Counted from the first letter of the stretch, positions 34,821 through 43,910 are shown. The stretch: DNA of 64,000 bases from Erwinia sp. E_sp_B01_1 (GCF_036865545.1 NZ_CP142208.1:3410001-3474000); one strand, 5' to 3'. Program-made: numbers and translations. The notes: a model not told the origin generated them from the letters alone.

Positions 34821-35474
34821 TTACTCCGGCCTGACGATCTGGCTCACCAGGTCGGTGAGGGAAGATGAAAGGAAGAACCACAGAACCACCAGCACCGCAG
34901 CACCGGCAATCCAGGATAACCAGTACCCGCGTCGGCCACTGCGCAGGCGTGATGCCCTCGCGATAACCGATGCCTCCTGAGCGAGCTGAAACGCGGGCAC
35001 TCTTTCTCCCAGCGTCCTGACCACATCCTCGCGGCGCTCATCATCCTGTGCGCGGTACTGGCCCACAAACCCCAGTTGCAGGGTACGATACAGACAGGTC
35101 AGCACCGCAGGATCCGGAGCAGTTTCTTTCAACAGGTTGCGGATGCGCTCCCAAAGCTCCTCACCGGCATTCAGGGTGCCAAAAAAATGCGCCTGCAACG
35201 GATCACGACGCCAGGTCAGATAACCATCATCTGTGCTTCCCCGGTTCATCACACTCTCATCCAGCAATGCACACAGGGCGTACACCATGTGATCACGGCT
35301 GGTATCACTGTAACCCGCCCCGGTCAGTGCGGAACGTGCATCCTGCACCAGACGACAGGCACGACGATAAAGCCCTTTCCCGTCCCGGACTTCCTGGCCG
35401 CCCCGTAGCTGGCTTGCCATCAGCCAGCCGGGATAAAAGATACGTTCGATATTGCTGGTTTCGGCTTTATTCAT
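34821..35474 (-). CDS. tssL: T6SS inner-membrane protein TssL (DotU type, short form)
   Basis: 217 residues. The cytoplasmic helical DotU domain (IERIFYPGWLMASQLRGGQE; YALCALLDESVMNRG; LQAHFFGTLNAGEELWERI; GFVGQYRAQDDERRE) precedes a single C-terminal span (YWLSWIAGAAVLVVLWFFL). TssL joins TssM in the inner membrane and contacts the TssK/E baseplate. The start shares ATGA with the tssK stop. The C-terminus lacks a peptidoglycan-binding module; the next gene supplies one. Confidence 0.94.
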   Translation of the reverse strand: MNKAETSNIERIFYPGWLMASQLRGGQEVRDGKGLYRRACRLVQDARSALTGAGYSDTSRDHMVYALCALLDESVMNRGSTDDGYLTWRRDPLQAHFFGTLNAGEELWERIRNLLKETAPDPAVLTCLYRTLQLGFVGQYRAQDDERREDVVRTLGERVPAFQLAQEASVIARASRLRSGRRGYWLSWIAGAAVLVVLWFFLSSSLTDLVSQIVRPE

Positions 35475-36808
35475 GTCCGCAGCACCGCAAAGAGTTCAAG
35501 TTTCACCTCTCCCAGTGAACGTGGGGTGTAGAACGTACAGTTGCCCATTTCCAGCATCTCCCGTGCGGCATCTGAACTCAGATCCAGTGAAAAATACTGG
35601 TTCTCCAGACGCAACGGGATCGCTGCAGGCACATGGGTCAGCGGTTTAATGACCATGCCACTTAACGCAACGTTCACCACGTCTGAGACATCGTCAAAGC
35701 TGCCCGCCTTACAGAGCTGAGGAAATTTAATTTGCAGCTCATGGTTTGGCATGGAGGAACGCACTGAGAGATAGAAATCCGCCCCTTCGCGCAGACGCGC
35801 ATCGTGCAGAGAGCCTTTCCAGATCTGATCGGCATGCTCGAGCGCAATGCTGACCACCCGTGATGGCAGACTGGCCTCCAGCAGCTTATCGAGCAGCGTC
35901 AGCAACGGCGGGAATACCTGCTCCGGCGCTTCATGCCGGTAAACAGGAATATCAGCGGCATCATGTTCCAGTGAGAACGTCATCAGACTGCCAGCAAGAC
36001 GTGCCAGTTCGCGGTACAGCAGTTCCGGATGTCGGGAAGGTGTCAGCAACAGTTCTGTTAGCACAGGTTCGGCGCTGTTCAGGGCGTTAAGCAGCCAAAA
36101 AAGGGACACATCCGCGACGGCAAAATCAGCCATCCGCTCATTGCTTTCACGACGCATCGCCATCAGACGGCGCCGCCGGGCCTGCAAACGAACCAGCAGG
36201 TCAGCGGTTTCCTTGACCAGAAGCGGGCTGGCAGACACTGCGAGCATCGGCGGAATAAATGATGCATCGCGGCTCCACTGGCCCTGGGCATTACGTACCA
36301 GACGGGCAACCGGACAGGTCAGATAAGCGGTATTCTCCTGCGTGGACAGGCGCAGTGTGATGGCGTGACGCAGGATGGCAAGCTCACCGCTTTCATGACC
36401 CGCCAGCTCCTGTACGGTCACTCTCTCCATTTTCCAGCGCCGTGGCCGTTCGTTGTCCTGACCATTATCCAGATTTCCCCCGCCGGCATTCAGCAGCGGG
36501 AGCGCCACCATCACCTCCACGGCATCATTGCCTGATGCCGATGACAGGTCACAGACTGGCGGGAGGGTATCGGCGAGATCGGTATCGACCAGCGTGCCAT
36601 CCTGAAAACACACGACCAGGCGAGTTGCATTCAGGCGGGACAGCGCAAGCGCCGCATCATCAAACTCGGCGACCGCAAGCCCCCAGGTATGTGCAACCCC
36701 CATCCCGGCAAGCGTACTGGTCAGATGTTCTCCCCAACGGACCTGCTGCTGAAACTGTTGCGGGGCCAGCGCGGCGCCGTCTTCCCAAAGTGGGCGAAAA
36801 ATTTTCAT
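35471..36808 (-). CDS. tssK: T6SS baseplate-membrane connector TssK
   Basis: 445 residues with the TssK pattern: FRPLWEDGAALAPQQFQQQV at the N-terminus, the central RESNERMADF helix region, HPELLYRELARLAGSLMTF and the C-terminal NQYFSLDLSSDA receptor-binding-like domain. TssK trimers link the baseplate to TssL/TssM. ATG 36808 follows AGGGGA. It starts 18 bases after tssC and overlaps tssL. Length is normal. Confidence 0.94.
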   Translation of the reverse strand: MKIFRPLWEDGAALAPQQFQQQVRWGEHLTSTLAGMGVAHTWGLAVAEFDDAALALSRLNATRLVVCFQDGTLVDTDLADTLPPVCDLSSASGNDAVEVMVALPLLNAGGGNLDNGQDNERPRRWKMERVTVQELAGHESGELAILRHAITLRLSTQENTAYLTCPVARLVRNAQGQWSRDASFIPPMLAVSASPLLVKETADLLVRLQARRRRLMAMRRESNERMADFAVADVSLFWLLNALNSAEPVLTELLLTPSRHPELLYRELARLAGSLMTFSLEHDAADIPVYRHEAPEQVFPPLLTLLDKLLEASLPSRVVSIALEHADQIWKGSLHDARLREGADFYLSVRSSMPNHELQIKFPQLCKAGSFDDVSDVVNVALSGMVIKPLTHVPAAIPLRLENQYFSLDLSSDAAREMLEMGNCTFYTPRSLGEVKLELFAVLRT

Positions 36809-36826
36809 CCCTGATTTCCCCTCGCC

Positions 36827-38368
36827 TTAGGATTTGGCTTTCGGCATCTGGGAAACCAGTGACAGGTTGACGTCCATCCCTTCCACCTGGAAGTGCGGCA
36901 CGGCATAGAGTTTCACGCGGAAGAAGCCCGGGTTGTCTTCGATATCTTCCACAATCACTTTCGCATCGCGAAGCGGGTGTGACGCCTGCAGTTCATCGCC
37001 CGGATCGGTCATTTCTGTCACCAGACCGCGCACCCAGGTGTTGAGCTCGAGCTCGAGCAAACGACGGTCTTTAGTGGTCCCGATATTTTCACGCTGTATA
37101 AGCTTCAGGTAATGGGCAATACGTGACAGCAGGAAGATGTAAGGTAGACGTGAGTTGATACGGCTGTTAGCAGTGGCATCGGCGGTGTCGTAAATCGCCG
37201 GTTTCTGGGTAGAGTTAGCGCTGAAGAACGCTGCAAAGTCACGATTCTTGTAGTACGACAGTGGAATAAAGCCCAGATTGGCAAATTCAAACTCGCGGGT
37301 TTCGGGGATCATCACCTCAGACGGGATCTTCACCTGATTACCGGTGCCGAGGTCGTACAAATGGATAGGCAGGTCCTGAACGGCACCGCCGGCCTGCGGG
37401 CCACGGATTTGTACGCACCAGCCGTTGTTGATGAAGCTGCGCACCATATTGGCCGCAAAGGCAAAGGACGCGTTAGTCCACAGGTATTTATCGTGATCCG
37501 GGCCTTTAACTTCTTCGACATAGTTGAAGCTGCGCACCGGCACGGTGTCCGGGCCATACGGCAGGCGGCCCAGTACGCGCGGCATGACCAGACCGATATA
37601 ACGGGAGTCGTCCGTTTCACGGAAGGATTTCCACTTGATATATTCAGCACGATCGAAATAGTTGCCGATATCTTTGATGGCCGCCACATCCTCCATGCTC
37701 TCTTTCAGGAAGAATTTCGGGCCTGCTGAGCCGATAAACGGCATGTGCGCTGCGGCAGACACTTTTGAAATATTACGCAGCAGGGCAACATCCTGCGCAG
37801 AGGCATCAAACTCGTAAGCGGAAATGAGCGCGGCAATCGGCTCTCCACCCGGAGAATCGTATTCTGCCGTGTACGTATGCTGGTATAATCCGCTCTGAAT
37901 AATCTCCGGCGCGTCTTCAAAATCCTGACGTAGGTCGTCCTTCGACAGGTCAAGCAACTCGATTTTGACGTTCTGACGGAAATCGGTTTTATCAACCAGC
38001 GACTTCAGCCCACACCACAAACTCTCTACCGCCTGAAACTCCTCATGGTGCATCACCGCATCCAGTTGGCGACTAATCTGGTAGTCCAGTTCAGCGATAT
38101 GATGGTCAATCAGCGTCTTATCGAGTTTTTCGACTTTAGAATCCGATTTGGTCAGGCATTCCAGAAATACCTGCATCCCGGCAGTTAAACGTTCATCAGC
38201 GGTCGCATCTGACATCGCCTGCGCGTCCTGCCAGATATCCAGTGCGCTCAGCTCAGACACCGGGTTCAGATTGATTTTTTTAAACAGGGACGCGTAAACT
38301 CCACCTGCTGCAGGACGTTCAAGCACCACACTCTCGCCACCCGCGGCATTCTCATTTTTTACAGACAT
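36827..38368 (-). CDS. tssC: T6SS sheath large subunit TssC
   Basis: 513 residues from ATG 38368, chosen over ATG 38374 because AAGGA is then at normal spacing. Conserved blocks are LDYQISRQLDAVMHHEEFQA, ESLWCGLKSLVDKTDFRQNV, GRLPYGPDTVPVRSFNYVEE and the C-terminal DLSLVSQMP-like end. TssC pairs with TssB to form the contractile sheath. The gene lies 39 bases after tssB. Confidence 0.96.
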   Translation of the reverse strand: MSVKNENAAGGESVVLERPAAGGVYASLFKKINLNPVSELSALDIWQDAQAMSDATADERLTAGMQVFLECLTKSDSKVEKLDKTLIDHHIAELDYQISRQLDAVMHHEEFQAVESLWCGLKSLVDKTDFRQNVKIELLDLSKDDLRQDFEDAPEIIQSGLYQHTYTAEYDSPGGEPIAALISAYEFDASAQDVALLRNISKVSAAAHMPFIGSAGPKFFLKESMEDVAAIKDIGNYFDRAEYIKWKSFRETDDSRYIGLVMPRVLGRLPYGPDTVPVRSFNYVEEVKGPDHDKYLWTNASFAFAANMVRSFINNGWCVQIRGPQAGGAVQDLPIHLYDLGTGNQVKIPSEVMIPETREFEFANLGFIPLSYYKNRDFAAFFSANSTQKPAIYDTADATANSRINSRLPYIFLLSRIAHYLKLIQRENIGTTKDRRLLELELNTWVRGLVTEMTDPGDELQASHPLRDAKVIVEDIEDNPGFFRVKLYAVPHFQVEGMDVNLSLVSQMPKAKS

Positions 38369-38407
38369 CAACATCTTCCTTATTAATCCGTTAAATCATC
38401 GTGACCG

Positions 38408-38905
38408 TTATGGCTGTTTAGGAGCCAGAGCTGACAATTCGGCTCTGAGTTCTGCGCTTAATGCCGAATCGAGCAAAATGTGTTCCAGCGATTTACGGAA
38501 GGTCTGGTTGTCCAGAAGGTTGGCCTTGAGGTCACGGAGCAGGTTACGCATGGCGAGCATCGCCTTCAGTTGCGGTATGCTGGCCGCCACTTGTTCTGGC
38601 GAAAAATCTTTCATGCTCTGGAATGTCAGATTGATATTGTCTGCACTGCCGTCGCCGGCCAGGGTATTTTCGACGGACAGGTTTACGGAGGGAGAAAATT
38701 CGGCTAACACTGCATCAAAATTATTTTTATTGACGCTGACTGGCTCACGCTCTGACACAGGACGCTGTTCGGCCCCGTTGCTGTAATTGCCCGCCACCAT
38801 CAGTTTCAGGGGAAGCTCGGTTTTCTTGGTAGCTCCCCCCGTATGTAGATCTAATTTTAGATTAATACGGGCCTTGGGAATTTCGGACTGATAAGAATTA
38901 GACAT
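38408..38905 (-). CDS. tssB: T6SS sheath small subunit TssB
   Basis: 165 residues opening MSNSYQSEIPKARINLKLDL, with the conserved ELPLKLMVAGNYS and FQSMKDFSPEQVAASIPQLK blocks and a C-terminal LRDLKANLLDN helix. TssB interlocks with TssC in the sheath, and its N-terminal strand region is near the ClpV recognition surface. It is the first gene of the T6SS run; the ATG follows AGGGA. The main cluster promoter should lie in the long stretch upstream. Confidence 0.95.
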   Translation of the reverse strand: MSNSYQSEIPKARINLKLDLHTGGATKKTELPLKLMVAGNYSNGAEQRPVSEREPVSVNKNNFDAVLAEFSPSVNLSVENTLAGDGSADNINLTFQSMKDFSPEQVAASIPQLKAMLAMRNLLRDLKANLLDNQTFRKSLEHILLDSALSAELRAELSALAPKQP

Positions 38906-39862
38906 GGCTGTCCCTGTTCTATGGAGTAATAGAAACGGTCAATGCCAGTGAGAAATTAATAAGAACGGCTTACCCTGCCAGAAAAACTTTCCTGTTCACA
39001 TCATCCAATGTGAATTGAAATACCGGAGTCAAAAGCGAGCACATTCCCTTCACCAGCCGACTGACACTTTTTTCGGGCATTTTTCCGAAGTTAGAAATTT
39101 CGGATAAGTGCCTGTGGGCGCAGTGTAGAAACCTCAGGCAGGCCATTGGAAATGGTAATATGTAACTTAATATTACAATAGGCAAATTTAACAAAAATGC
39201 ATCACAGATATGATTTTTAAGAACTTTTCCTAAAAAACCACACAGGCCTTATGGGATAGGGGTGTACCTGGAATCATCAATTTGACTTAAAGCTAAAAAT
39301 CATCCAAAACGCGACAGGTTGTATAGAAAATATTATTTTTTTAATTTTTTGTAAAATGAGAATTTATCCACGAATGGGTAAACACAAAGATAGCGATTGA
39401 TCTCAGAAACACTGTTTTTATTTTTATGCTGATGGGTGATTTCTTCCACAAGGGGGTCCGTATACCCTGACAAACTGCCCAGCGTGACACCGGATAACCC
39501 TTCAGGCCAGTGCAGAATGCGGGAAAAATGGGGGTGCCGGTGCTGCCGGAAAGGTTCGACGGCGGTGATATATTCCGATCCTTAGGCATCAAAGGTTATC
39601 TGTCCTTCATGAGGTAAGAGCTTCCTTTCATATGAATCATTCCTTTTCAATGCTTAAACTGTGCTCATTCACAGCGAATAATACACCTACAAATAAAATG
39701 GACAAGATTGCTATTCTGCTCCTTACTGCTCATCAGGCTACCAGTCTGGATCAGGGACACTGTTTAGCTGGCCCAGCTTAAAATTAACTCACTGACAAAA
39801 TTATTAGCGGACAGAAAAAAACCGCCCGTAGGCGGTTAGAACAATGTTTAGCTTGCTGTGGA
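38906..39862 (-). promoter_or_regulatory. Long AT-rich stretch upstream of tssB, probable T6SS control region
   Basis: About 950 bases with no gene I can support. The part from 39130 to 39400 is rich in A/T tracts (for example TATTATTTTTTTAATTTTTTG), as in H-NS-silenced promoters. Near 39075-39100 there is an inverted repeat (TTCGG .. CCGAA) beside T-runs. Two short minus-strand frames (74 and 83 codons) have no good ribosome site or composition. No clear sigma-54 element was found by eye. It is assigned as the control region from its position ahead of tssB. Confidence 0.45.
39815..39838 (-). terminator. Intrinsic terminator after the acidic 54-residue gene
   Basis: On the minus strand AACCGCC and GGCGGTT pair across a TACG loop and are followed by a T-run. 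It lies 25 bases after the stop at 39863 and ends transcription of the acidic protein gene before the tssB control region. Confidence 0.8.
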
Positions 39863-40027
39863 TCAGAGAGGCCTGTCTATATCATCTTCATCTTCGTCTT
39901 CATCGAGGGGAATTGCATCCTCATCAGAACCTAAAGGCAAATCATTGACATCCTCATCGTCATCTTCACTTTCGGGAAATTCTGCATCATCAGGGAGTGG
40001 TTCCAGGTCATCAGGACGTTCAGACAT
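39863..40027 (-). CDS. Very acidic 54-residue protein
   Basis: ATG 40027 follows GGAGG at 5 bases, and an intrinsic terminator follows the stop, so this is a complete small transcription unit. The 54 residues are about half Asp and Glu (SEDDDEDVNDLPLGSDEDA; LDEDEDEDDIDRPL) with several Pro and no Cys or aromatic residues apart from one Phe. It should be disordered and cytoplasmic. Possible roles are DNA mimicry, metal binding or binding of a basic partner; none can be shown. The tandem octamer array lies about 115 bases upstream. Confidence 0.65.
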   Translation of the reverse strand: MSERPDDLEPLPDDAEFPESEDDDEDVNDLPLGSDEDAIPLDEDEDEDDIDRPL

Positions 40028-40143
40028 ATGCACCTCCATTCACCCATGTGGGTCCACTAAGGATAGAAGCTGGAAATGTTTAAAAGATGCTCAGCTTCAC
40101 ACTACTGATGTAAAGATAATCTGATAGTTTAATCAGCAGTTTT

Positions 40144-40202
40144 GCTGACCTGCTGACCTGCTGACCTGCTGACCTGCTGACCTGCTGACCTGCTGACCTG
40201 CT
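40144..40202. repeat. Tandem octanucleotide repeat, seven units of GCTGACCT
   Basis: Seven perfect copies of GCTGACCT run from 40144 to 40199, with a partial eighth (GCT). Octamers are not a multiple of three and slip easily during replication. The array lies outside any intact gene: between a membrane-protein relic and the acidic protein gene, upstream of the latter. Length change could alter promoter spacing for the acidic gene. Confidence 0.95.
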
Positions 40203-40290
40203 AAGCAGGATTAGTCGTTTTAAGCCCAAGCCGTTTTTTTTGTCGCCAGCGCCAGATGATCAGCGCGATAGCGAGCAGGATGGCGGGGTA
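40203..40290 (-). pseudogene. Relic of the C-terminus of a membrane protein
   Basis: One minus-strand frame reads PAILLAIALIIWRWRQKKRL, then GLKTTNPA and a stop: a transmembrane end followed by a basic tail, the typical C-terminus of an inner-membrane protein. Directly upstream the frame hits a stop (TAA TAC), and there is no start. It looks like the last 28 codons of a lost gene, ending exactly where the octamer array begins. The parent family is unknown. Confidence 0.45.
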
Positions 40291-40301
40291 TTACCCTAGT
40301 C

Positions 40302-40601
40302 TCAGGTTTTATTCAGGGTATAACTTTTCACTTTGTTGTCATCCAGTTGCACCGTCAGAGTTTTCCCTTCGGTGGTGCTAAGTGCATTGGCCTGGCTGTA
40401 GCTCCACATCATCAGAAGATGGCCTTCCGGATAGGGGGTTTCAGTAGTGGGTTGGCCAAACAGTGAGATCAGTTGCTGTCGGGTGGTCTGGCCGTAATGG
40501 ATTTTTGCCAGGCTGGCATCATCAAAGTTCTCGCCTGAGGAGGAGGTGCAGCCCGCAAGGATCAGCAGCAGGCCTGCAGATAACATCATTTTACTTTTCA
40601 T
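40302..40601 (-). CDS. Small SmpA/OmlA (BamE-like) lipoprotein
   Basis: 99 residues. The signal peptide ends in lipobox LILAGC. The mature domain has the BamE-like alpha-beta pattern: IHYGQTTRQQLISLFGQPTT followed by a strand pair (LLMMWSYSQA; LTVQLDDNKVKSYTL). Such small lipoproteins sit at the outer membrane; BamE itself helps the BAM complex, but this protein is a separate paralogue of unknown role. It lies 33 bases after the periplasmic protein gene at 40635-40976 and is probably in one unit with it. Confidence 0.75.
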   Translation of the reverse strand: MKSKMMLSAGLLLILAGCTSSSGENFDDASLAKIHYGQTTRQQLISLFGQPTTETPYPEGHLLMMWSYSQANALSTTEGKTLTVQLDDNKVKSYTLNKT

Positions 40602-40634
40602 TTATAAACACCTGAGCTGGGGGGCCGTGACGCA

Positions 40635-40976
40635 TTAATCCACTTTATCGCAATCATAAGAACCGGATAACCGAATCTGGCTGGCGGAAGTCCGGACAAC
40701 TTCAACCTTTAAACTGGCTTTGCCGTCCTGATAGAGGTTATCCATGGCCAGCATTCCTGGCGCTCGGGTATTTTTCACCACCAGATGGTACTTCACATTA
40801 TCGTAATCGCCTTTTTTACCGGTAAAAGTGACTTTCTGCGTTTTGGGTCTGGCTTCATTAACATAGAGCGTGCCATCCTGGTGTTTTTCCAGATGGAAAG
40901 GGCCACATTGCACAGCGGCCAGAACCGGCGTGGTCACTGCCATCATTGCTGATAACGCCAAAATTTTTCTCATCAT
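40635..40976 (-). CDS. Exported protein of unknown function, 113 residues
   Basis: A signal peptide (MMRKILALSAMMAVTTPVLA) is followed by a mature domain of about 93 residues with two Cys (VQCGPF and SYDCDKVD) that could form one disulfide bond. The pattern is alternating strands (LYVNEARPKTQKVTFTG; ASLKVEVVRTSASQIRLSGS), suggesting a small beta-sandwich. I do not recognise the family. It is the likely first gene of a two-gene unit with the BamE-like lipoprotein. Confidence 0.65.
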   Translation of the reverse strand: MMRKILALSAMMAVTTPVLAAVQCGPFHLEKHQDGTLYVNEARPKTQKVTFTGKKGDYDNVKYHLVVKNTRAPGMLAMDNLYQDGKASLKVEVVRTSASQIRLSGSYDCDKVD

Positions 40977-41170
40977 GATGGAAACCTGTTCAGGGTTGAA
41001 AGAGAACGATAAATAAATCTGTAAAGGGGTAAAAACCGTTCCTGATGGCTCAGGCTTTACCTGTTTACTGAGTATGCAGGGTAAGCATATCGATAGCCAG
41101 GCTGGTATGATTCAGCGGGATAAGTTCCACACAAGTGAAGACCGGGGTTAATCAAAACAAGGAGAAAGAT

Positions 41171-41494
41171 TTGATATCAGCCATCTTTACACTGCGTATG
41201 ACGCATCCCGTCAGTGATGTTTTGCTGGCGGATCTCAAGGCGCTGCTTCCGTCAGAGTCGTTGCAATTTTTCTGCAATGAGCTGGATGAAGAGTGGCATT
41301 ACACCCTGCTCTGCCAGCAAAGTGATGAGACCTGCTCGCTGGCCCTCTCAGCCATTATGGTCTGGCACCAGTTAAAAAAGATCGTCCGGATCGATTACCA
41401 CAATCCCTGCCTGCATAAAGATCTGACCGCCAGCCCTTCCACAGAATTATTTACTCTGCTGAAGATGCCCGGAGCCGTACTGCATCTTTCCTGA
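41171..41494 (+). CDS. Protein of unknown function, about 107 residues
   Basis: The frame is open from a GTG at 41135, but the better start is the TTG at 41171, because AAGGAG lies 6 bases before it. The product begins MISAIFTLRMTHPVSDVLLA and is a small soluble alpha/beta protein with three Cys (FFCNEL, LLCQQ, ETCSLAL) and no signal peptide. No family recognised. It is divergent from the exported-protein gene at 40976, with a shared promoter region of about 190 bases. Confidence 0.5.
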   Translation: MISAIFTLRMTHPVSDVLLADLKALLPSESLQFFCNELDEEWHYTLLCQQSDETCSLALSAIMVWHQLKKIVRIDYHNPCLHKDLTASPSTELFTLLKMPGAVLHLS

Positions 41495-41690
41495 GGTTGC
41501 TGGCGGACTCAAGCTGCCCATCTGATGACTCCTCCGGTAGAACCAAACGGCATCCTTCCTGGGGTCGCGGCCGGTCGTGAGCAGTCCGGCTGGTGATTTA
41601 CCGCCCTAAGAGGGTTGTATTCCGCTGATTGATTTTTGCCCTTGTCGCTATGCTGGCGAAAGGTCAATTAAGAGCAGGTTGGAGTACCCG

Positions 41691-41903
41691 ATGTCAGAAA
41701 AAGATCCTATTGTTGAGCGTCTCACCGTGGAAGTGCTTGCCCTGAGGCATATCGTGCAGATGCTGATTGCTTACGGCAACGTACCTACCGGCGGAAAACT
41801 GAATAAATATCTGCTGAAAGTGGCCGATGATGCCGAGCACCGCGATGACCGTCACGCCAATAAGGCGATTGCCGACGCCATCCGCAGTTACGTGAAGCAG
41901 TAA
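41691..41903 (+). CDS. Small soluble protein of unknown function, 70 residues
   Basis: ATG 41691 follows GGAG at 7 bases; an upstream in-frame TTG is less likely. The product (MSEKDPIVERLTVEVLALRH; GNVPTGGKLNKYLLKVADDA) is charged, helical and cytoplasmic. It is followed at once by a strong hairpin terminator, so the unit is complete. Family not recognised. Confidence 0.65.
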   Translation: MSEKDPIVERLTVEVLALRHIVQMLIAYGNVPTGGKLNKYLLKVADDAEHRDDRHANKAIADAIRSYVKQ

Positions 41904-41905
41904 AA

Positions 41906-41942
41906 ACAAAGGGGACAGCCAGCTGTCCCCTTGTTTATTTTT
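41906..41942. terminator. Bidirectional terminator between the 70-residue gene and the chemoreceptor
   Basis: GGGGACAG and CTGTCCCC pair across a CCAG loop, flanked by A-rich sequence on the left and T-rich on the right. It can stop both the plus-strand small gene and the minus-strand chemoreceptor gene, whose stop is at 41976. Confidence 0.85.
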
Positions 41943-41975
41943 CGGCTGTCCCCCGATGATTCAGAGGCGGCTTCT

Positions 41976-43910
41976 TTAAGAAGCAGCCACCTTGAACGAA
42001 GAGATATCCTTAGCCAGCTGCGAAGCTTCCGCACGCAGAGCCTGGGTATTTTCAGCGGTCTGGTTTACCAGCAACAGGTTTTGCTGAATACTGCGTTCCA
42101 TCTGCGAAACCGCCAGCGTCACTTCACCAATGCCTTTACTCTGCTCATCACCGGCGACCCGAATCTCACCAACAACCTGCTTCACTTTCAGCACGTCATT
42201 CACCAGACTTTCCAGCTGTTCACCCGCCCCTTCCACCAGCTTGCTGCCGGCCAGAACGGTAGTATCAGACTGGCTAATCAGGGTTTTGATCTCCTGGGCC
42301 GCATTGGCGCTGCGCTGTGCCAGCGCCCGCACTTCAGAAGCCACCACCGCGAAGCCGCGTCCCTGCTCACCCGCTCTTGCCGCTTCAACTGCGGCGTTAA
42401 GCGCAAGGATATTGGTCTGGAAGGCGATACCATCAATCACGCTGAGGATCTCGCCCACACGGCTTGATGAGGTTTTGATTGTCGCCATGGTATCAATCAC
42501 CTTATGCATTACTTCACTGCTGCTTCGGGCAATCTGTGCCGTCTGCTCGGTAAAGGCATCGGCAAGGCGAGTATTTTCCGCATTCTGCTGCACGGTGGCG
42601 TTTAACTGCTCCATAGCGGCGGCACTCTGTTCCAGCGCCGCAGCCTGATCGCCTATTTTTGCAGACAATGCCTGATTGCCTTCCGCGAGGTAGGAAGCGT
42701 TAGCCGCGACGTTCACGCCGCTGGCCTGAACGCTGGTGATAACACCGGCAATCTTGTCGACAAACTGATTAAACGACACTGCAATGTCAGAGATCTCATC
42801 TTTGCCTGTAGCATCCAGTCGACGGGTCAGGTCGCCATCGCCATTGGCTATCTCATCCAGCGCCGCACGGGTGGATTCCAGACGCGCCGTCATACTTCGG
42901 GTAAAGAGCCAGGCGCCTGACAACAGGATTAACAGTGCCGGGATCAGTACCACAAAAATATCCTGCATGATATTACTGGCCAGCGCGGTTACTCTGGCTT
43001 GCGGTGTGACCAGGCCAATCACCCAGCCAGTATCCGGCATTTCGAACAATGTTACCTGAGCAGCAGTATGCAGATACTCATCCTGCACATCGTTCAGCGT
43101 GACGCTCCCCGGCTGCGTTGAGGCGGCAGCAATCCCCTTTGCCACCGGTTCAAGCCACTTCTGCTCAGCCGCCAGTGCGGTGAATTTCTTCAGGGTTTTA
43201 TCTTTACTGCCCGGGAAATAGAGCACGTTGCCAGCCTGGTCCAGCGCAAAGGCGTAACCTCCGGTCAGGTTGCCATTCTTCACCATAAAGCCGGAAAGGT
43301 TATCCAGCAGAACATCAAAGGTGGCCACGCCCGCAAACTTGTCACCCTGGGTATAAGGCACGCTACAGGTCACCATATTCACGTTAGAAACAGGATCCTG
43401 GTAAACTTCTGACCAGCTACATTTGCTGCGGGAAGCCTCTTTACTGGAGGTATACCAGCTTTCATTGTGATACCCCGCCCCGTTGGCATCATTATAGCCA
43501 TCAGAGTAGTCCAGTGAACCACTGGCGCCGCGTGACCAGAAGAAGCTGCGGCGAGCCACCCCCTCTGTAAAGGCATTCGGTTCCGGCCAGATGCCACCGC
43601 CTGCAATACTTTTGTCACCTTTGCTGTCGATAATCTGCGGCAGCACGCTTTTAAACAGATCGTCCTGATGAGGCAGCACTTCGGCCAGGCGGGCCATGCT
43701 CACCACTTCCCCTTCAATACGTGTAAGTTGTTGATTAAGCTGACCGACGATATTCTCCCCGGTTTGCTGGATCAGGCTGTTACTGGCTTCGATAACCCTG
43801 GGTTGACCACGCAAAGAGATCGCGAGCCAGACAATTAATGTAATAAGCAGCAGCATCGAAATGCCACCTAGCGTCAATTTCCCTGACAGACGAACTGGGA
43901 TCCCCGGCAT
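41976..43910 (-). CDS. Methyl-accepting chemotaxis protein with a periplasmic Cache domain
   Basis: About 644 residues from ATG 43910, behind AGGA at 8 bases; an upstream ATG at 43925 is less likely. An N-terminal span ([19 protein letters not shown]) is followed by a periplasmic double-Cache sensor (about 35-310), a second span ([19 protein letters not shown]), a HAMP domain and the conserved signalling hairpin with tip [20 protein letters not shown]. The C-terminus (ISSFKVAAS) lacks the NWETF tether for CheR/CheB, so adaptation would rely on other receptors. The ligand is unknown. It lies alone, away from other chemotaxis genes. Confidence 0.92.
   Translation of the reverse strand: MPGIPVRLSGKLTLGGISMLLLITLIVWLAISLRGQPRVIEASNSLIQQTGENIVGQLNQQLTRIEGEVVSMARLAEVLPHQDDLFKSVLPQIIDSKGDKSIAGGGIWPEPNAFTEGVARRSFFWSRGASGSLDYSDGYNDANGAGYHNESWYTSSKEASRSKCSWSEVYQDPVSNVNMVTCSVPYTQGDKFAGVATFDVLLDNLSGFMVKNGNLTGGYAFALDQAGNVLYFPGSKDKTLKKFTALAAEQKWLEPVAKGIAAASTQPGSVTLNDVQDEYLHTAAQVTLFEMPDTGWVIGLVTPQARVTALASNIMQDIFVVLIPALLILLSGAWLFTRSMTARLESTRAALDEIANGDGDLTRRLDATGKDEISDIAVSFNQFVDKIAGVITSVQASGVNVAANASYLAEGNQALSAKIGDQAAALEQSAAAMEQLNATVQQNAENTRLADAFTEQTAQIARSSSEVMHKVIDTMATIKTSSSRVGEILSVIDGIAFQTNILALNAAVEAARAGEQGRGFAVVASEVRALAQRSANAAQEIKTLISQSDTTVLAGSKLVEGAGEQLESLVNDVLKVKQVVGEIRVAGDEQSKGIGEVTLAVSQMERSIQQNLLLVNQTAENTQALRAEASQLAKDISSFKVAAS

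Noticed and set aside
2045..38905. Insertion sequences or transposase remnants as cause of the cassette duplication
   Set aside because: No transposase frame or terminal inverted repeats were seen near the joints; homologous recombination explains the structure.
38970..39592. Two minus-strand frames of 74 and 83 codons upstream of tssB
   Set aside because: No convincing ribosome site, atypical composition and no recognisable domain; they lie in an AT-rich control region and are treated as noncoding.
39858..40124. Serine-rich 88-codon plus-strand frame
   Set aside because: It is the antisense reading of the acidic protein gene; runs of Ser arise from complementing Asp/Glu codons.
40144..40202. 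Possible CRISPR array
   Set aside because: The repeats are 8 bases and directly adjacent with no spacers; it is a simple tandem array. No CRISPR array or cas gene was seen in the window.
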